From assembly GCA_019914995.1 (NCBI GenBank), contig CM034131.1:8650501-8714500 (forward strand): a stretch of 64,000 bases of DNA, read 5' to 3'. Shown one piece after another: positions 49,101 to 60,194 of this stretch. Under the pieces are notes generated by a model. The model was not told the DNA's origin. It was given only the letters and a program-made list of their open reading frames with translations, and did no database searches. How positions within the stretch are numbered: position 1 is the stretch's first letter; each line of letters begins with the position of its first letter. The translations under genes were made by a program, and so were the position numbers. Origin of the DNA: Acanthochlamys bracteata. Taxonomy: Eukaryota > Streptophyta > Magnoliopsida > Pandanales > Velloziaceae.

Positions 49101-50846
49101 GGCTTATAAATTTCATGAAAGAGTGCAGCTTGATTCTATCTGCTCAAATGAACTTGGTATTGCTATATCCTATTCTTGTTCAGTTTAACACTATTCACTT
49201 TGTTCTTATAAATCTAACTTTCTGGTGCTGACCATGGAAGCCATATTTCTTTCCCAGGCGATCCGGATCTAATATCCAAGGTGCCAGGAAGGAATGCCGT
49301 GAATTATTTAGATAGCTGGGCTGACAATGAGAACCTTCAACTTTTAAATCTTACGTATGTGATGCATTGATACTATTGATCATTTCAAGCTGTAGATTAC
49401 TTTTCTAGAAGCTTACATGATCTCTTTTGTCTTGACAGCTATGATGCCACTCCTTCTGATTATGTCTCTATGATTATCACTGATTATGGGATGGTGAGTA
49501 ATACATTTACTATACTTGATTTACTTTTATACCCTATGTGTACATTACCTTGAAGCAGCTTGTTGTCGGTTTCTATATCTTCTTTGAAACCTTCGTGGGT
49601 TGGATTTCTTGAAATGTTGTCTGGGGTTGATGTTTTTCTCCGTAAGTGTCTATTTTTCTCCATGAAGGACTGCAGGGTCTATTTTTCTTATAAGCTTCCA
49701 ATTCATGCATAGAACTACCGTACATTTAGGGAGTGTTTTATAACTAACTTGTAAAAAGGTTGCAATTCTGACCATTTGTCCTCTAGCTTTGGAGACTGAA
49801 TATGGTGCTTAATACTGGTTTGGCCTATGGGCTGTTTAAATGAGTTGTAGTTTTATAGACAAGTTTTGGAGTAAATGCATGACAATAATGTGAAACCATC
49901 ATTTATACCAGAGCATGCTGGAATTGGAAATTTTAGCAAAATATTTCTGGAAAAGATGTGGGCAGTTAACACAAGTCCTACAATTTTTGTGTTCATTTGG
50001 AGGAATCTACTATGCTGAAATTCCTTCTCTTAGTCCCTCCCTAATGCCAGAGGATACTGGAATTGGAAATTTTAGCAAAATATTTCTAGGAAAAGATGTG
50101 GGCAGTTAACACAAGTTCAACAATTTTTGTGTTGATTTGGATAAATCTACAATGCTGAAATCCTTGGATAGTATGTTCTCTTATCCCTCCCTAATTCTAT
50201 TTGTAAAATGTCACATGCTTATGATAAATCATGCCTGTTATCTCCTTGCTTTGCTCTGTATCTTAGTAGTGTGGTAATTATATTAGCTTTTGCGTAATCT
50301 TGATGTATTGTGTATGGCTTGTAAAAGGCTTGTGATTTTGGTCTTGTATTCCTTGTATTGCAAGAATCTTGCAGCTAAGGGAAGAATTTTCACTTTTTGC
50401 TTTCTTGATTCTAAGCTCTTGTAATAAACGTAGTAAGGTGCAATTGTTATGTATGCATGTTTGTGTAAATGTGTTTCCTTGCATTCACAACAGTGTTAAA
50501 GAACACAGCAACCCTGCCATTGCCATTATGACCTAAATCCCCTTTTACCAAGCTAGTCACAGGCTAGTTGCACTGTGTAACTAATAATGCTTAGCTGGTA
50601 AATGGCTATTGCTGATTTACTCTAAGCTGCAACTTTTTGTTTGCAGCAGTACTGCAATTGGCAAATAGTGCTTTTAATATTCATAGATTTAATGGCATAC
50701 CACTTTTTTTTTCTGAATATGTATTGGATCTTTCCAATGTTATTTTTGTTTAATGATTTGTGTTTACCATTTCTACCTTGCAGCTCCCACCTACTAGTGT
50801 GCCGGTTATCGTACGTGAATATAGAAGAGAGAAATTGTGGATATAA
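43144..50846 (+). CDS. Translation initiation factor eIF2B subunit delta (apparent 1-bp frameshift)
   Basis: Delta subunit of the decameric guanine-nucleotide exchange factor that recharges eIF2 with GTP; part of its regulatory core. Seven exons: 43144-43657, 44106-44243, 45708-46062, 48412-49156, 49258-49354, 49439-49493 and 50784-50846, about 655 aa once the frame is corrected. Residues 1-~270 are disordered, rich in Pro/Ser/Ala, then Lys-rich. The conserved IF-2B domain follows, marked by RVELFRHLPQY, DGDILLTFGS, RVVIVDSRPKLEGQ, FLGAASILSNGTVYSRVGTA and DYVSMIITDYGMLPPTSVPVI. Phases agree at every junction, but exon 3 changes frame: at the C4 run 45874-45877 the frame ending KKDAPHP must shift by one missing base to continue RMQFDDKHRVEKAKRR. 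The exon 3 acceptor at 45707 is the second of two AGs; the first (45700) would lead to a stop at 45817-45819. The family call is firm. Confidence 0.93.
46618..46872. repeat. MITE-like element in eIF2B delta intron 3
   Basis: Starts AGGGCTGTTTGGCAACACGT and ends CACTCTCAAACACCTTTTAGG, imperfect inverse termini around an AT-rich centre. Lies inside the 2.35-kb intron 3 (46063-48411). Target duplication not identified. Confidence 0.4.
47692..47801. repeat. Three tandem 40-bp repeats in eIF2B delta intron 3
   Basis: Units begin at 47692, 47732 and 47774 with GTTACTTCAAAATGCCTTTT and continue with a variable part ending in CCAGYCTTAG. Periods are 40 and 42 bp. The third unit is truncated. Confidence 0.9.
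49908..50200. repeat. 139-bp tandem duplication in eIF2B delta intron 6
   Basis: Two head-to-tail copies, about 49908-50046 and 50047-50200, share GGAATTGGAAATTTTAGCAA, GATGTGGGCAGTTAACACAA and CCCTCCCTAAT. The second copy has an insertion of about 13 bp near 50165. Low divergence suggests a fairly recent event. It does not touch the exons on either side. Confidence 0.9.
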
Positions 50847-53800
50847 GGAGCTTGGAGTCTCAAAAGAAGGCAAAATTTTCCCTTACTTGCAATTTTTTTG
50901 GAGAGGTGCGTGATGCGTGGTTGGATTGCTGCAGAACAATGTAGGTGTAATTTTGATTTCAGTAACTTCTCTCCTGTGATGTCTGTGGTGTGAAGAGTGC
51001 ACCCTTTTGCCTCTCCGGACTTGTGTGTATTATAAAAATTTTGGCTTCCTTGCATGGTCATATCTATAGTCGAACAGGAGCTGTTTAACTAAGTTTTTCA
51101 AACTCCTTTTCATTCTAATTATATTTCATTAAATAAATTTTTTATAATATTTTATAATTGTTTTAAAAAATAAAAAATACAAAAGAATTATATACAGTAA
51201 AGTATTATTATTATTTGTATTTATTATTATTTTTTGAGATAAAAAAAGCGTATGTTTGTTTTATAAAAAAAAATCGAAAGTACTTAAATAAGTTACCCAC
51301 CTTGATATATTCCTTGATACTCTTTCAATTGAGGGTACGTGGGATCAATTATCATCCTTGATATATTCCTGCCTCTTTATCCTGTGAAGTGCATGTAACT
51401 AGATAACTAGTCTTGAGAATTGGTCGAACTCAAATGATTGTACTCTTTCTTTTCTTTTCTGCTCAGTTAACGTGCTTAATATTTGCTTTTTTAATTTCTC
51501 CTATGTGGAAGGATTTCTGATGTAACATCGAATCCCAGTTTGACACGTGTTGAGATGCTTCCAAAGCGATCCATGAAGACTATGGCCCAGGGCGCGTCTC
51601 TTTCTTTGCTGAAACCAAACAACTCAAGCCCCATGGTCGGTGCAAGTTGCCATATGTCTCTTATTATGATATTTTCCCGGCAGTCATAGCAGGTGCTAAC
51701 CGTGCTATAAATATTTTTATACTACAGTAAAATAGTTTATTCGTATTGAAACGATGACTGTTTTTTCTCAAATATTGCCCAATATTAAGAGAAAAAACAG
51801 GTCTTTGGTGTACCGATTCTCTCGTAATTAAAGCCTATATGCTCGTATAGCCGTCAATTTAGGTTAGCAGTTTTATCTGGCTCTTATATAGGGCGTTTTT
51901 ATCGGTACTTCAAATTCATTTTTTTTTTAAAACTCATTCTAATATAAAATACATATAAAAATTAAAATTAAAATTTTTATTTTTAAAATTTATTATAAAT
52001 ATTAAATTAATATATAATTTTATTTTTTATTAAATATTTTTAATTTTATTTTTTAAATTGACTTCTAAAAAATTCATTTGATGTACTTTATTTACAAGAT
52101 AAATACGCCCATAATGATGGAAGTCTAGGATTAAACTCTTAGTGCTCGCCATTTGATCTTTTATCCTGATCATGACTCTTGAGACGATTGTTTGGAGAAA
52201 TATCTCTTCTGCAAAGCGTGGATATCATACACAGCCTGATGTTGGAGACAAGTTTGGTACTCACACCAACTAATCATATATTGATATTGGCAGTTTTAAT
52301 CACGAACAATTTGGAGGTTATCATCATGGTTCTGTAGATGAGACTTAATTGGAGAAAGATAGAAATTTGTATTTACTGTACTTTGATAGTTCTTGATGAT
52401 ATTGTTGCCATTGCAACTCTTATTAAAAAAGGACGATCCTATGCTTCAATTTATTCGTGCTTCTTCTTTGGTCTCTCAAAATTTGGATATAACGTAGAGA
52501 TTGAGTAAATAAGATAACACCAACCTCAGATTAAGAGAAAGGTTGAAGCTTAGAATTTCGTTTTCAAAATAATAGAGAAGTAAAGACCTAATAAAAACTC
52601 CACCATGGTTGTTCTACATTGATTTGTGACTGTCCTAGTGAAAAGGAAATCTGCTTGCTATATTCATTAGTCGCTATCTGAAAAGAAATTACCAGGACCA
52701 CCGTGGAACACAACCATGCAAGTTTTCAAGTGTACAAACATTTTGAACCTTGTTGTATTCTTATATCGTAATTAAGACTACCATTTCACTAAAACAACTC
52801 ATTTCAAATTTCTAACAAATATTCATGTCATAATTTTTTATAAGCAGGGAGTAATGAGTCTCCCAGATTAAAGTGTCAAGTGAATAAATGAGGGGCATGA
52901 CTCTCTTATCTCCTGTTTGTGCGATGTTTTATGTTGATTGTAATCTTGCACCTACCAGAAGGAGTTAAAAACAACAGTGACGAGGATCTTTGTAGATCTC
53001 CCCTGCTTCCCATTGCAGTCGTTTCTTTACAGATCAATCAGTGTCGTTTTATCAGCAGAAAGTTTTCAGATCATCAGAAATTTTTTTTTTCCTCCCCTCA
53101 TAGATGATAGATCTCAGAAAAGAACTGTACTCATCAAAATCTGTTTAATCGTTCATCTTTCTTGGACCACTCTCTTCCTTCACTGTTGAGCCCACTAATG
53201 GACGAAAGTGTCATGACCTACTTCTACTACTATAAAAATTTATTAAATGAAAACTTCAGCTTATCTTCTTTCCTTCTGCGTATATTTTTATATAGTATAG
53301 CTAAAATTCATGGCTTTTTATTTGGTTCTCAATAATAAACACAAAAGAAAATCAGAAAATCTTCTTCATAATATTTTTTTCACTATTTTTTTGTTATTGT
53401 TAATAAAAATTTAGTTACACATTATTTATCAATAATTTTAAAATAATATTTATAAAAAATTTGAACTCTTTTTTTAATTTTCAATTAGTTTTTAAAAAAA
53501 TTTTAAATTCGTCATATATTATTAAAACGATTAGATCCGATCGGCCCATAATATAGATCAAATTTAATTTTATTATGCTTATTTATTCAGTAATTTTATA
53601 ATTTGTTTTATTTTAAGATAAAATAGTTCGTTTTATTTCAATACAAATAATTTATTTTATTTAAAAGAATAATTATCCATTCTATTTTATAACACAATCA
53701 CTTCATTTCAAATCAAGTAGTTTATTTTATCCAAATTTATTATAATACACCTCAAATTTCGTTATTAAAAAAATTTTAATTCCATGTTACTATTATAATT

Positions 53801-54983
53801 TTAAAATAATATTTATAAATATTTGTGCTTAGTGTTTTCATTACAAATTATCTTTTAGAGAAAATTCTAAATCAGTGACAATTGTATTATTATAAAGTTG
53901 AACACGTATGACCAAACTATACAGTACAAATTTTTTATTAGTAAAGAATAACTGTATATTAATAGATTAAGCTTTCGCAACAAAGCTGTTTCTGCTACTC
54001 CTGTTACCATGTTAACCAACACTTTTTTTCCCTTCTTTTGTGTGTTTCAGTACAGTTCAGTCTGTCCTATTCAATACTACTGTTTCAATTCTCTAGATCT
54101 CACTAATGACACCAGCAACACTAGCTTTTTCTGCTGGTTCAGCTTTAGGTTTAAGGTCTATTTCTCACTCTTCCATCTGATTTTTAAATTTGAACAAATT
54201 TTTTATATTTAATTTATTGTAAACTAGCAAAGCAATGCAATGCAAGAAAAGATCTGAATGACAATTGAGGTGTACTTTTTCACAAAAATAATTTCTTAAA
54301 AATAATTTTTGGAAAAATAAGTTTCATAAAAAGTATTTTTAATGAAAATGATTTTCAATGTGAAAAAAACACAAGAATCATGTGATGACAGCGCCCGTAC
54401 CATTATTATATATAATCTATTAACCTAATCATCTTCAGTTCTCTACAAACAAATCTACGAAGTACTAAACAAAAGAAACAAATAGAATCTGCTAATTATT
54501 AGTAAGCTTTATTTATATATATATATATGATTGATTCCCCATCTCTAGATAAATGCTAAGTTAAAAATTAAGTTGAATAGCTCACTGCTGTAGAGCTACA
54601 GTGAGGGGAACAGTAGAGAGCCAAGCGGATTATGTGGTTATTTCTAGCTTTGCTTCAATATCAATGTATGTTATGTAGGTATCAATCAATATGGTATATG
54701 CGTCCAGTGCACATGTTGCATTACTTTAGAATAGAATTTTTCTGGATGTTCTCGTCAACTCGTTTCATTACTATCTCCACACAAACAGGGAATTGAATTT
54801 GACAGCCTCTTTCTTTCTCTTGCCATTGTTAGTATAATCACAGGAGGAGAGTTGTAGATGTTGGAGATCGTATAACTAAAAAGAATAGTAATATACTACT
54901 CTTCATTGTCATTCCCATTTTTAGATGAAAATGATAAAAACTTGCGAAACTCCCTGGTGTCCTTGTAGATCTTTCTCTTCTCC
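50847..54983. other. eIF2B 3' region, then intergenic DNA without a gene
   Basis: The eIF2B 3' UTR begins here. AT-rich repeat blocks lie at about 51105-51270, 51900-52080, 53390-53880 and 54230-54360. The stretch 52100-53230 has more even composition, and its open frames (52919-53189) overlap in different frames without recognisable content. Nothing else is identified. Confidence 0.45.
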
Positions 54984-55056
54984 TTATATATGTATACATA
55001 TCCTTCATTCCGTCCCCAATCTTTGTAGTAGTTCATGTGAAGTAAAACACATGTAA
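54984..55056 (+). promoter_or_regulatory. TATA box and two start-stop minimal uORFs before the zinc-finger gene
   Basis: TTATATATG at 54984-54992 is a plausible TATA box, placing transcription near 55015. The roughly 40-nt leader then holds ATGTGA at 55035-55040 and ATGTAA at 55051-55056. Each is a start codon followed at once by a stop. The second directly abuts the main ATG at 55057. AUG-stop elements are known in plants to stall ribosomes and trigger mRNA decay, best documented for AUGUAA in the boron transporter gene NIP5;1. Regulation here is inferred. Confidence 0.6.
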
Positions 55057-55746
55057 ATGGAGCAACTTCAACCAACATCTACGCCGCCACCGGCATCCGA
55101 GTTCGATTCAGACGTAGACCTTGCTCTCTGTTTAAACCCCGCCGGTACTAACGCTAGCGAAGGAGAGCGCGATGTCCGTCTCTTCCCTTGCTTGTTCTGC
55201 AACAAGAAGTTTCTGAAATCACAAGCGCTCGGAGGGCACCAGAATGCTCACAAGAAGGAGCGAAGCATCGGGTGGAGTTCGCACCTTTACCTCCTCTCTG
55301 GAACACCGTCACAGCCGTTCCCTATAACTTCTCATTCTCTCAAGCCTGCTGAGCGCTACAACGACAGTTTCGTTCCCTACGTATACGGCGGCAACAACAC
55401 TGGTGCTGCACCAAGGTTTTCAGCACAGCTACCGTTCATGGGTGTCAGTAGTACCGGCAGAGGGCACGGTGACGATTCTATGTATCCTTCTTGTAACGAG
55501 ACGATGGATTTGATAAACTGGCAACGTGCTTCGTACCTGCAGCGACCCTCAACGGAGACAACTGCGACTGCTGCTCCTGCCGTCGGCTACGGTGATCATC
55601 ATCATGACGATGGCAACACTAATCCATCAGCTGTTATGAGTTCGTCTTCATCTTCTTATTCTAATTCTTATCCTTCATCATCTCACAATCATCATCAAGT
55701 TCACTGTGATGAGTCGAGAGATATTGATCTCTCTCTTCGCTTGTAG
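55057..55746 (+). CDS. C2H2 (QALGGH) zinc-finger transcriptional repressor
   Basis: Single exon, 229 aa. One plant-specific zinc finger, C45-X2-C48-X12-H61-X3-H65, contains the QALGGH signature that contacts DNA, followed by a basic KKERS segment. Two EAR-type repression motifs flank the protein: DLALCL at residues 21-26 and DLSLRL at the extreme C-terminus (224-229). EAR motifs recruit TOPLESS-type corepressors, so a nuclear repressor is expected. The stretch between is Ser/His/Asn-rich and probably disordered. Related single-finger proteins control trichome, floral or meristem development, but the sequence does not let me choose an orthologue. The start at 55057 is the first ATG that opens a long frame. 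An AATAAA poly(A) signal follows at 56061-56066. Confidence 0.92.
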   Translation: MEQLQPTSTPPPASEFDSDVDLALCLNPAGTNASEGERDVRLFPCLFCNKKFLKSQALGGHQNAHKKERSIGWSSHLYLLSGTPSQPFPITSHSLKPAERYNDSFVPYVYGGNNTGAAPRFSAQLPFMGVSSTGRGHGDDSMYPSCNETMDLINWQRASYLQRPSTETTATAAPAVGYGDHHHDDGNTNPSAVMSSSSSSYSNSYPSSSHNHHQVHCDESRDIDLSLRL

Positions 55747-58700
55747 ATAAACTTGCTAGCTAGTACAAGTACTTGATTTATTAGCTAGCTAGGTAGCTAG
55801 AATTGAAGTTGTCGTTCTTGATTTTGTTTTCGTTTGTTTTTTTCTTTTCCCCTTTTCTCGTGTGTGTCGACCGTGGTTGATTTGTGTAGTACTACTGTGA
55901 TGAAGTCGAACTGCTGTAGCTAGGAATTAATCGGATAACGATCAATCTCCTCTGCGAAGTTGTACTGGTTTTTTTTTTCTGTTTGCGGGATTTAGTTTGA
56001 GATGATCCCCGTTTGATGAATGAATGAATGAACGGTGGTTGTTCTTTCGCTTGATCACTGAATAAAGAATTATTTTCAGCAACGGTGAGCTTGTCAATTC
56101 AATAACTGCAACAGTGGAAGAAATTAACCTCGATGGGTTGATGATATTTGGTTTCCTTTGGCTGGTTGGTATTATTGAATGATAATTGAGGTGGGGGAAA
56201 GAATAGAAGAGGACAGTAGCATGTGAGATGTGGTGCTTTGTGCTTTGGTACGGTGCCAGTTAACTCATGTTTCCCACTACTGCACTACTGATTACTTCAT
56301 TGTATCAACATTAATTGATGATCAGAGACTTATAATTGAGAGAAGAAAGAACTAGAACTCTTGAGAAAACCTTCTTTTTTTGAAAATCTCTTAGTGTGTC
56401 ATCAAGATCCACTATTATTAATTAAGAAGCAACTTGGACATTGGTTAATGAAAAGAAAGGTTCTTTTCTAGCTTCAAATCTACTCAATGGCACTTTGTTC
56501 AGATCATGTGTATTTGTCTATGGATCAGCAGAACGTTACCAACAGTTGTGGCAACACTTAACGATGGATACATATCCTCCAAGTTGATCATGTTTAGCAA
56601 GAAGAGCAAAAACTTTTTCTAACACCTATGTACCTCGCTTAATGTTACTTTCATAATCATCCAGCTCTATTAATTAAACATGTGTTTGCATCTTAAAGAA
56701 GTTTGTCTTTAGACTTGATGATACTATTGCTGCACAACATATGCCTCATTTCATATTTCATTTACCGTTTAAGTTTATTTATAATCTTTGTATTGGACTC
56801 TGATTTATTTGGATTGAAATACGTTCTGTTTTATTAATAGAGATTAGATGAGATATAATAGAGAGGGCTTATGATATTGTTGCTCTAGAATTTCTTCCAA
56901 TTTGGCAACTGGAATTTGTTTAGAAGAGCTAATTAAGTAAGGGGTGAATTAAAACAGAACATATCAGCTGGGATTCATATTCCAACATAGAGAAGTTAAT
57001 GTTAATTTTACATATACCTTAATTCAAGAACCCTCTCCTGTATGGACTCATTTTTATTAATTAAGACAATCATATTTGGATTAGGATCTTATCCACAAAG
57101 TCATCTTTGGATTAGATTTCTTAGAAATCGTTACTATTGTTGTAAGAAACTTATGCATAGTGCTTTTGTACATGTTAAGGACTGTTAAGAATCCTTGCTT
57201 ATCATCAGCAATTAATGCTATATATATTACTTCACTGGTAATTATATAATTTGCTAAATTGAAAACATGTAAACTTCCTTTTGTAGTTATGATATAGAGA
57301 TTTTTATCTAACAAATAAATAAAACTTGACTCGTCTTAGACCCTTATGCTGAAACTTCAAGCAACAATAGAGCCTAATCAGCAGGAAGATATATAGGTTT
57401 GGTAAAAGCACTACATAGTATATACGTGTAGGAGAAATAAGAGCATGTTCTTTTCTGCAGAAAATGAGTTACCAAAATATTAATAATTAAAAAATAATTT
57501 AGTATGAATAACAATTTTTTTTAAATGAGTTTAACTTTTATATATTTTTAAGAAAAAGTGAGCTAAAACTTATTTTTCATTTTTTTATGTAGCTGAAAAT
57601 GAACTAAAAAATAACTTTTTAGTAAAATAAAGTGATCAATTATAAAGATGGAAAGAAAATACCCTAAGTTTGCATGCATTTGTAAGTGATGCTACGATTT
57701 TTGAATCAATCCCAAACAAAAATCTTATCTGAAATTCAGTAGTGCCCTCTTTCAAAGCTTGCTTTACAAGTGCAAAGAAAGCTTAGTACCTGATTAATAA
57801 TTTGTCGGGATGCATTAGAGCGAAGCATCTACGCAAATGACTTGCCTTTATTTCCAAATTAAAGTGCATCCATCTTTTCCAGCTCCTAGTTGAACTGAAG
57901 GCCATCATGATTTTCAGTAAAATATCGACTAAAGCTAGAATGTTAGATATCTGCATGCTCTCTTGATGCAGCTTGCTTTTAAGCAAAATCAAGTGCTACA
58001 TGTAAATAATTATCTATACCATAAATCGTTGATCTTATATATCGCAATAAAAAGTTCAACACACCTTTTATATATGTTTCTCATTATTTTGCTTTCTGTT
58101 GTAAAGTTGGAAGCAAGTATAAAGTTGATTTTCTTCGTTTTCTTTTACAAAGACTTTTAGAGAGGATTACCAAATAAATACGAGTGGTCTAATAAGATAG
58201 AACCGCGTCACAATCAAATGCTGTATGTTCTCTTCTAGATCAAGAACAACAACAATGCTCCACCCATCTTCACTTTAATCAACTCCAAAATCTCAATAAC
58301 CCAAAAAAAGAAAAGAAAGGGAAAAAGAAGAACAAAACAAACAAAGATAGAAATTTTGAGTGGCATGAACAGAATTTGAAGCATGGATTTGGAAGATGGC
58401 GGAGGGCCTGTAAATTGTTGCCGGAAGGCGGGGGTACTGCCGACTGTAACCTAACTCCGGCCAATGGAGCGCCATAGCGTAAACAGGACGAGAAGAGAAA
58501 GTATGGAGTTGTAACCAAATTGTAGGCCCAAAATAAAATAGATTGGTCTGATCAGATCCAGCGTCGATATTTGGGCACGAAGTCTAACAACTATTGGGAT
58601 TGATTGCTAAGAAAGCTAAAACAACTGTGACTAGTTTAATAACTGAGAACTGCAAACGATTACAACAATGACAAAAAACTAAACAGCTATTCCACTTTAG

Positions 58701-59352
58701 TGAGATCGGCTGTATAAATTTATTTTTTTATTCTATTCAATTATAGATTAGATACAATGAAAATTTTTAAAATTCTTTGGCTCTATTCTGAACAAAATTA
58801 ATTTTAATTTATTTTTTTATAAAATGATCAAATGAAATCACATTCTTCTTATGAATTGCAGTATTTTTAGGTGTGTCGAGATATGCTCCAATTCTATTTT
58901 TTTTTAACTTATCATGGATCGAAACAATAATTACTTATTGACATATATATTTATTTTTATATTTTATCTATTCTAATATATTCATACATTTATTTTAATA
59001 ATTTTATTTTTGTATATTTATTTTATGAATATATTTAATTTTTAATAATTCAACATTTATTATCTTATAATAATGCATACGGAATGAATGAAATGTAAAC
59101 TTGATTTTTTAGTTTTAAAAAAACTTTTATTACATAATATTTGGGTAGCACCTTGTTATTTTATCTATTTTTTTAATTCTATGCATAATAATTCAAAAAA
59201 AAGTTTCTTTCTTATAAATACTGAATCCAAATATTTAGAATTAACTCTCGGCACAAGAATTGTAAAGGATTAACGAAGAAAATGTGATTCATGGATTACG
59301 CGAAACTGCTATGGAGTACTTTGGCTAGTTATCACTTATCAATCGTGCTGAG
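55747..59352. other. 3' UTR of the zinc-finger gene, then intergenic DNA
   Basis: A poly(A)-type AATAAA at 56061-56066 lies 315 bp after the stop and is the likely 3' end signal. The rest has no recognisable gene. A small GC-richer patch at 58380-58480 holds a 23-codon plus-strand ORF (58383-58454, starting MDLEDGGGPVNCC) and, on the minus strand, a 79-codon frame (58279-58518) that is low-complexity beyond the patch. AT-rich blocks occupy about 57470-57610 and 58720-59060. Confidence 0.45.
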
Positions 59353-60194
59353 TAGGGGTGAATATGGATTAATAGATCGGTTTCGGATCGATCCATTTAA
59401 TAACCGTTAAATTTATTCAATTCTAACTTAACTTATAAATTTATACGGGTCAAAATTGTCAACCCTAACCTAACCTACTAATAAACCGGGTCAAATTCGG
59501 GTCAACCCATTTAATAATTAAAATTATTAATTATTAATTATATATTTTTAAGCTTTAGTGAAATTATAAGATCAGTTCGAATGAAAGTGCACGATATTTT
59601 TACTGACAAGATATAATTATGTCCAACAACATTCCTTAATGTCTTCATCGGTCCTTACAATATAAAAAAATATATTATTTTTATTTTTAAAAAAAAATAT
59701 GATAACAGCTGAAATTTATGATTACAAATAATAGGTTAATAATTTCGATAAAAATTTTGATAAATATATCTATCTAACAAAATTTTCATAAAAATCTTTA
59801 TACAAAATCTAAATTAAATCATTAAAAATACCTACATAGTAATATTTTCGATAATATTATAATTTTCATATTATACTATTTTACTAAGGTATAAAAATAA
59901 AGAATTAACTATAAATACATTTTAATTTAATAGTTTGTAACTAACTAGTATCGATTATTTTTATTGTCAATATTTTATTATATGGTAAGAAAAAATCAAA
60001 AATTGTTATTTTAAAAGATGACATTTCGAATTGGTGGGTCAATTTCGGGTTAACTCGGGTTGACCCATTTAATAACCGGGTCAAATTTGTTCAACTCTAA
60101 TCCAATCCATATATTTATACGGGTCAAATTTTCTAACCCTAATCCTGATTAAACGGATCAAATTTTCGGATCGGGTCATATATTGCCACCCCTA
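59353..60194. mobile_element. Nonautonomous hAT element with intact termini (copy 3)
   Basis: 842 bp between perfect 8-bp terminal inverted repeats TAGGGGTG and CACCCCTA; the inverse match continues imperfectly inward (AATATGG versus CAATATATG). It is flanked by a perfect 8-bp target-site duplication, GTGCTGAG, at 59345-59352 and 60195-60202. An 8-bp duplication with TA(G)GGGTG-type ends is diagnostic of the hAT superfamily. The interior is AT-rich and encodes no transposase. Two direct repeats of about 86 bp (59391-59476 and 60063-60148) lie near the ends, both rich in GGGTCAA words. Confidence 0.92.

Noticed and set aside
54580..54610. Hairpin CTCACTG ... CAGTGAG as an intrinsic terminator or microRNA precursor
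   Set aside because: The stem is only about 7 bp, far too short for a plant microRNA precursor, and bacterial-type terminators do not apply.
55057..55746. Assigning the zinc-finger gene to a named Arabidopsis gene such as KNUCKLES or LATE FLOWERING
   Set aside because: Only the finger and EAR motifs are conserved; the rest is too divergent to choose an orthologue without a phylogeny.
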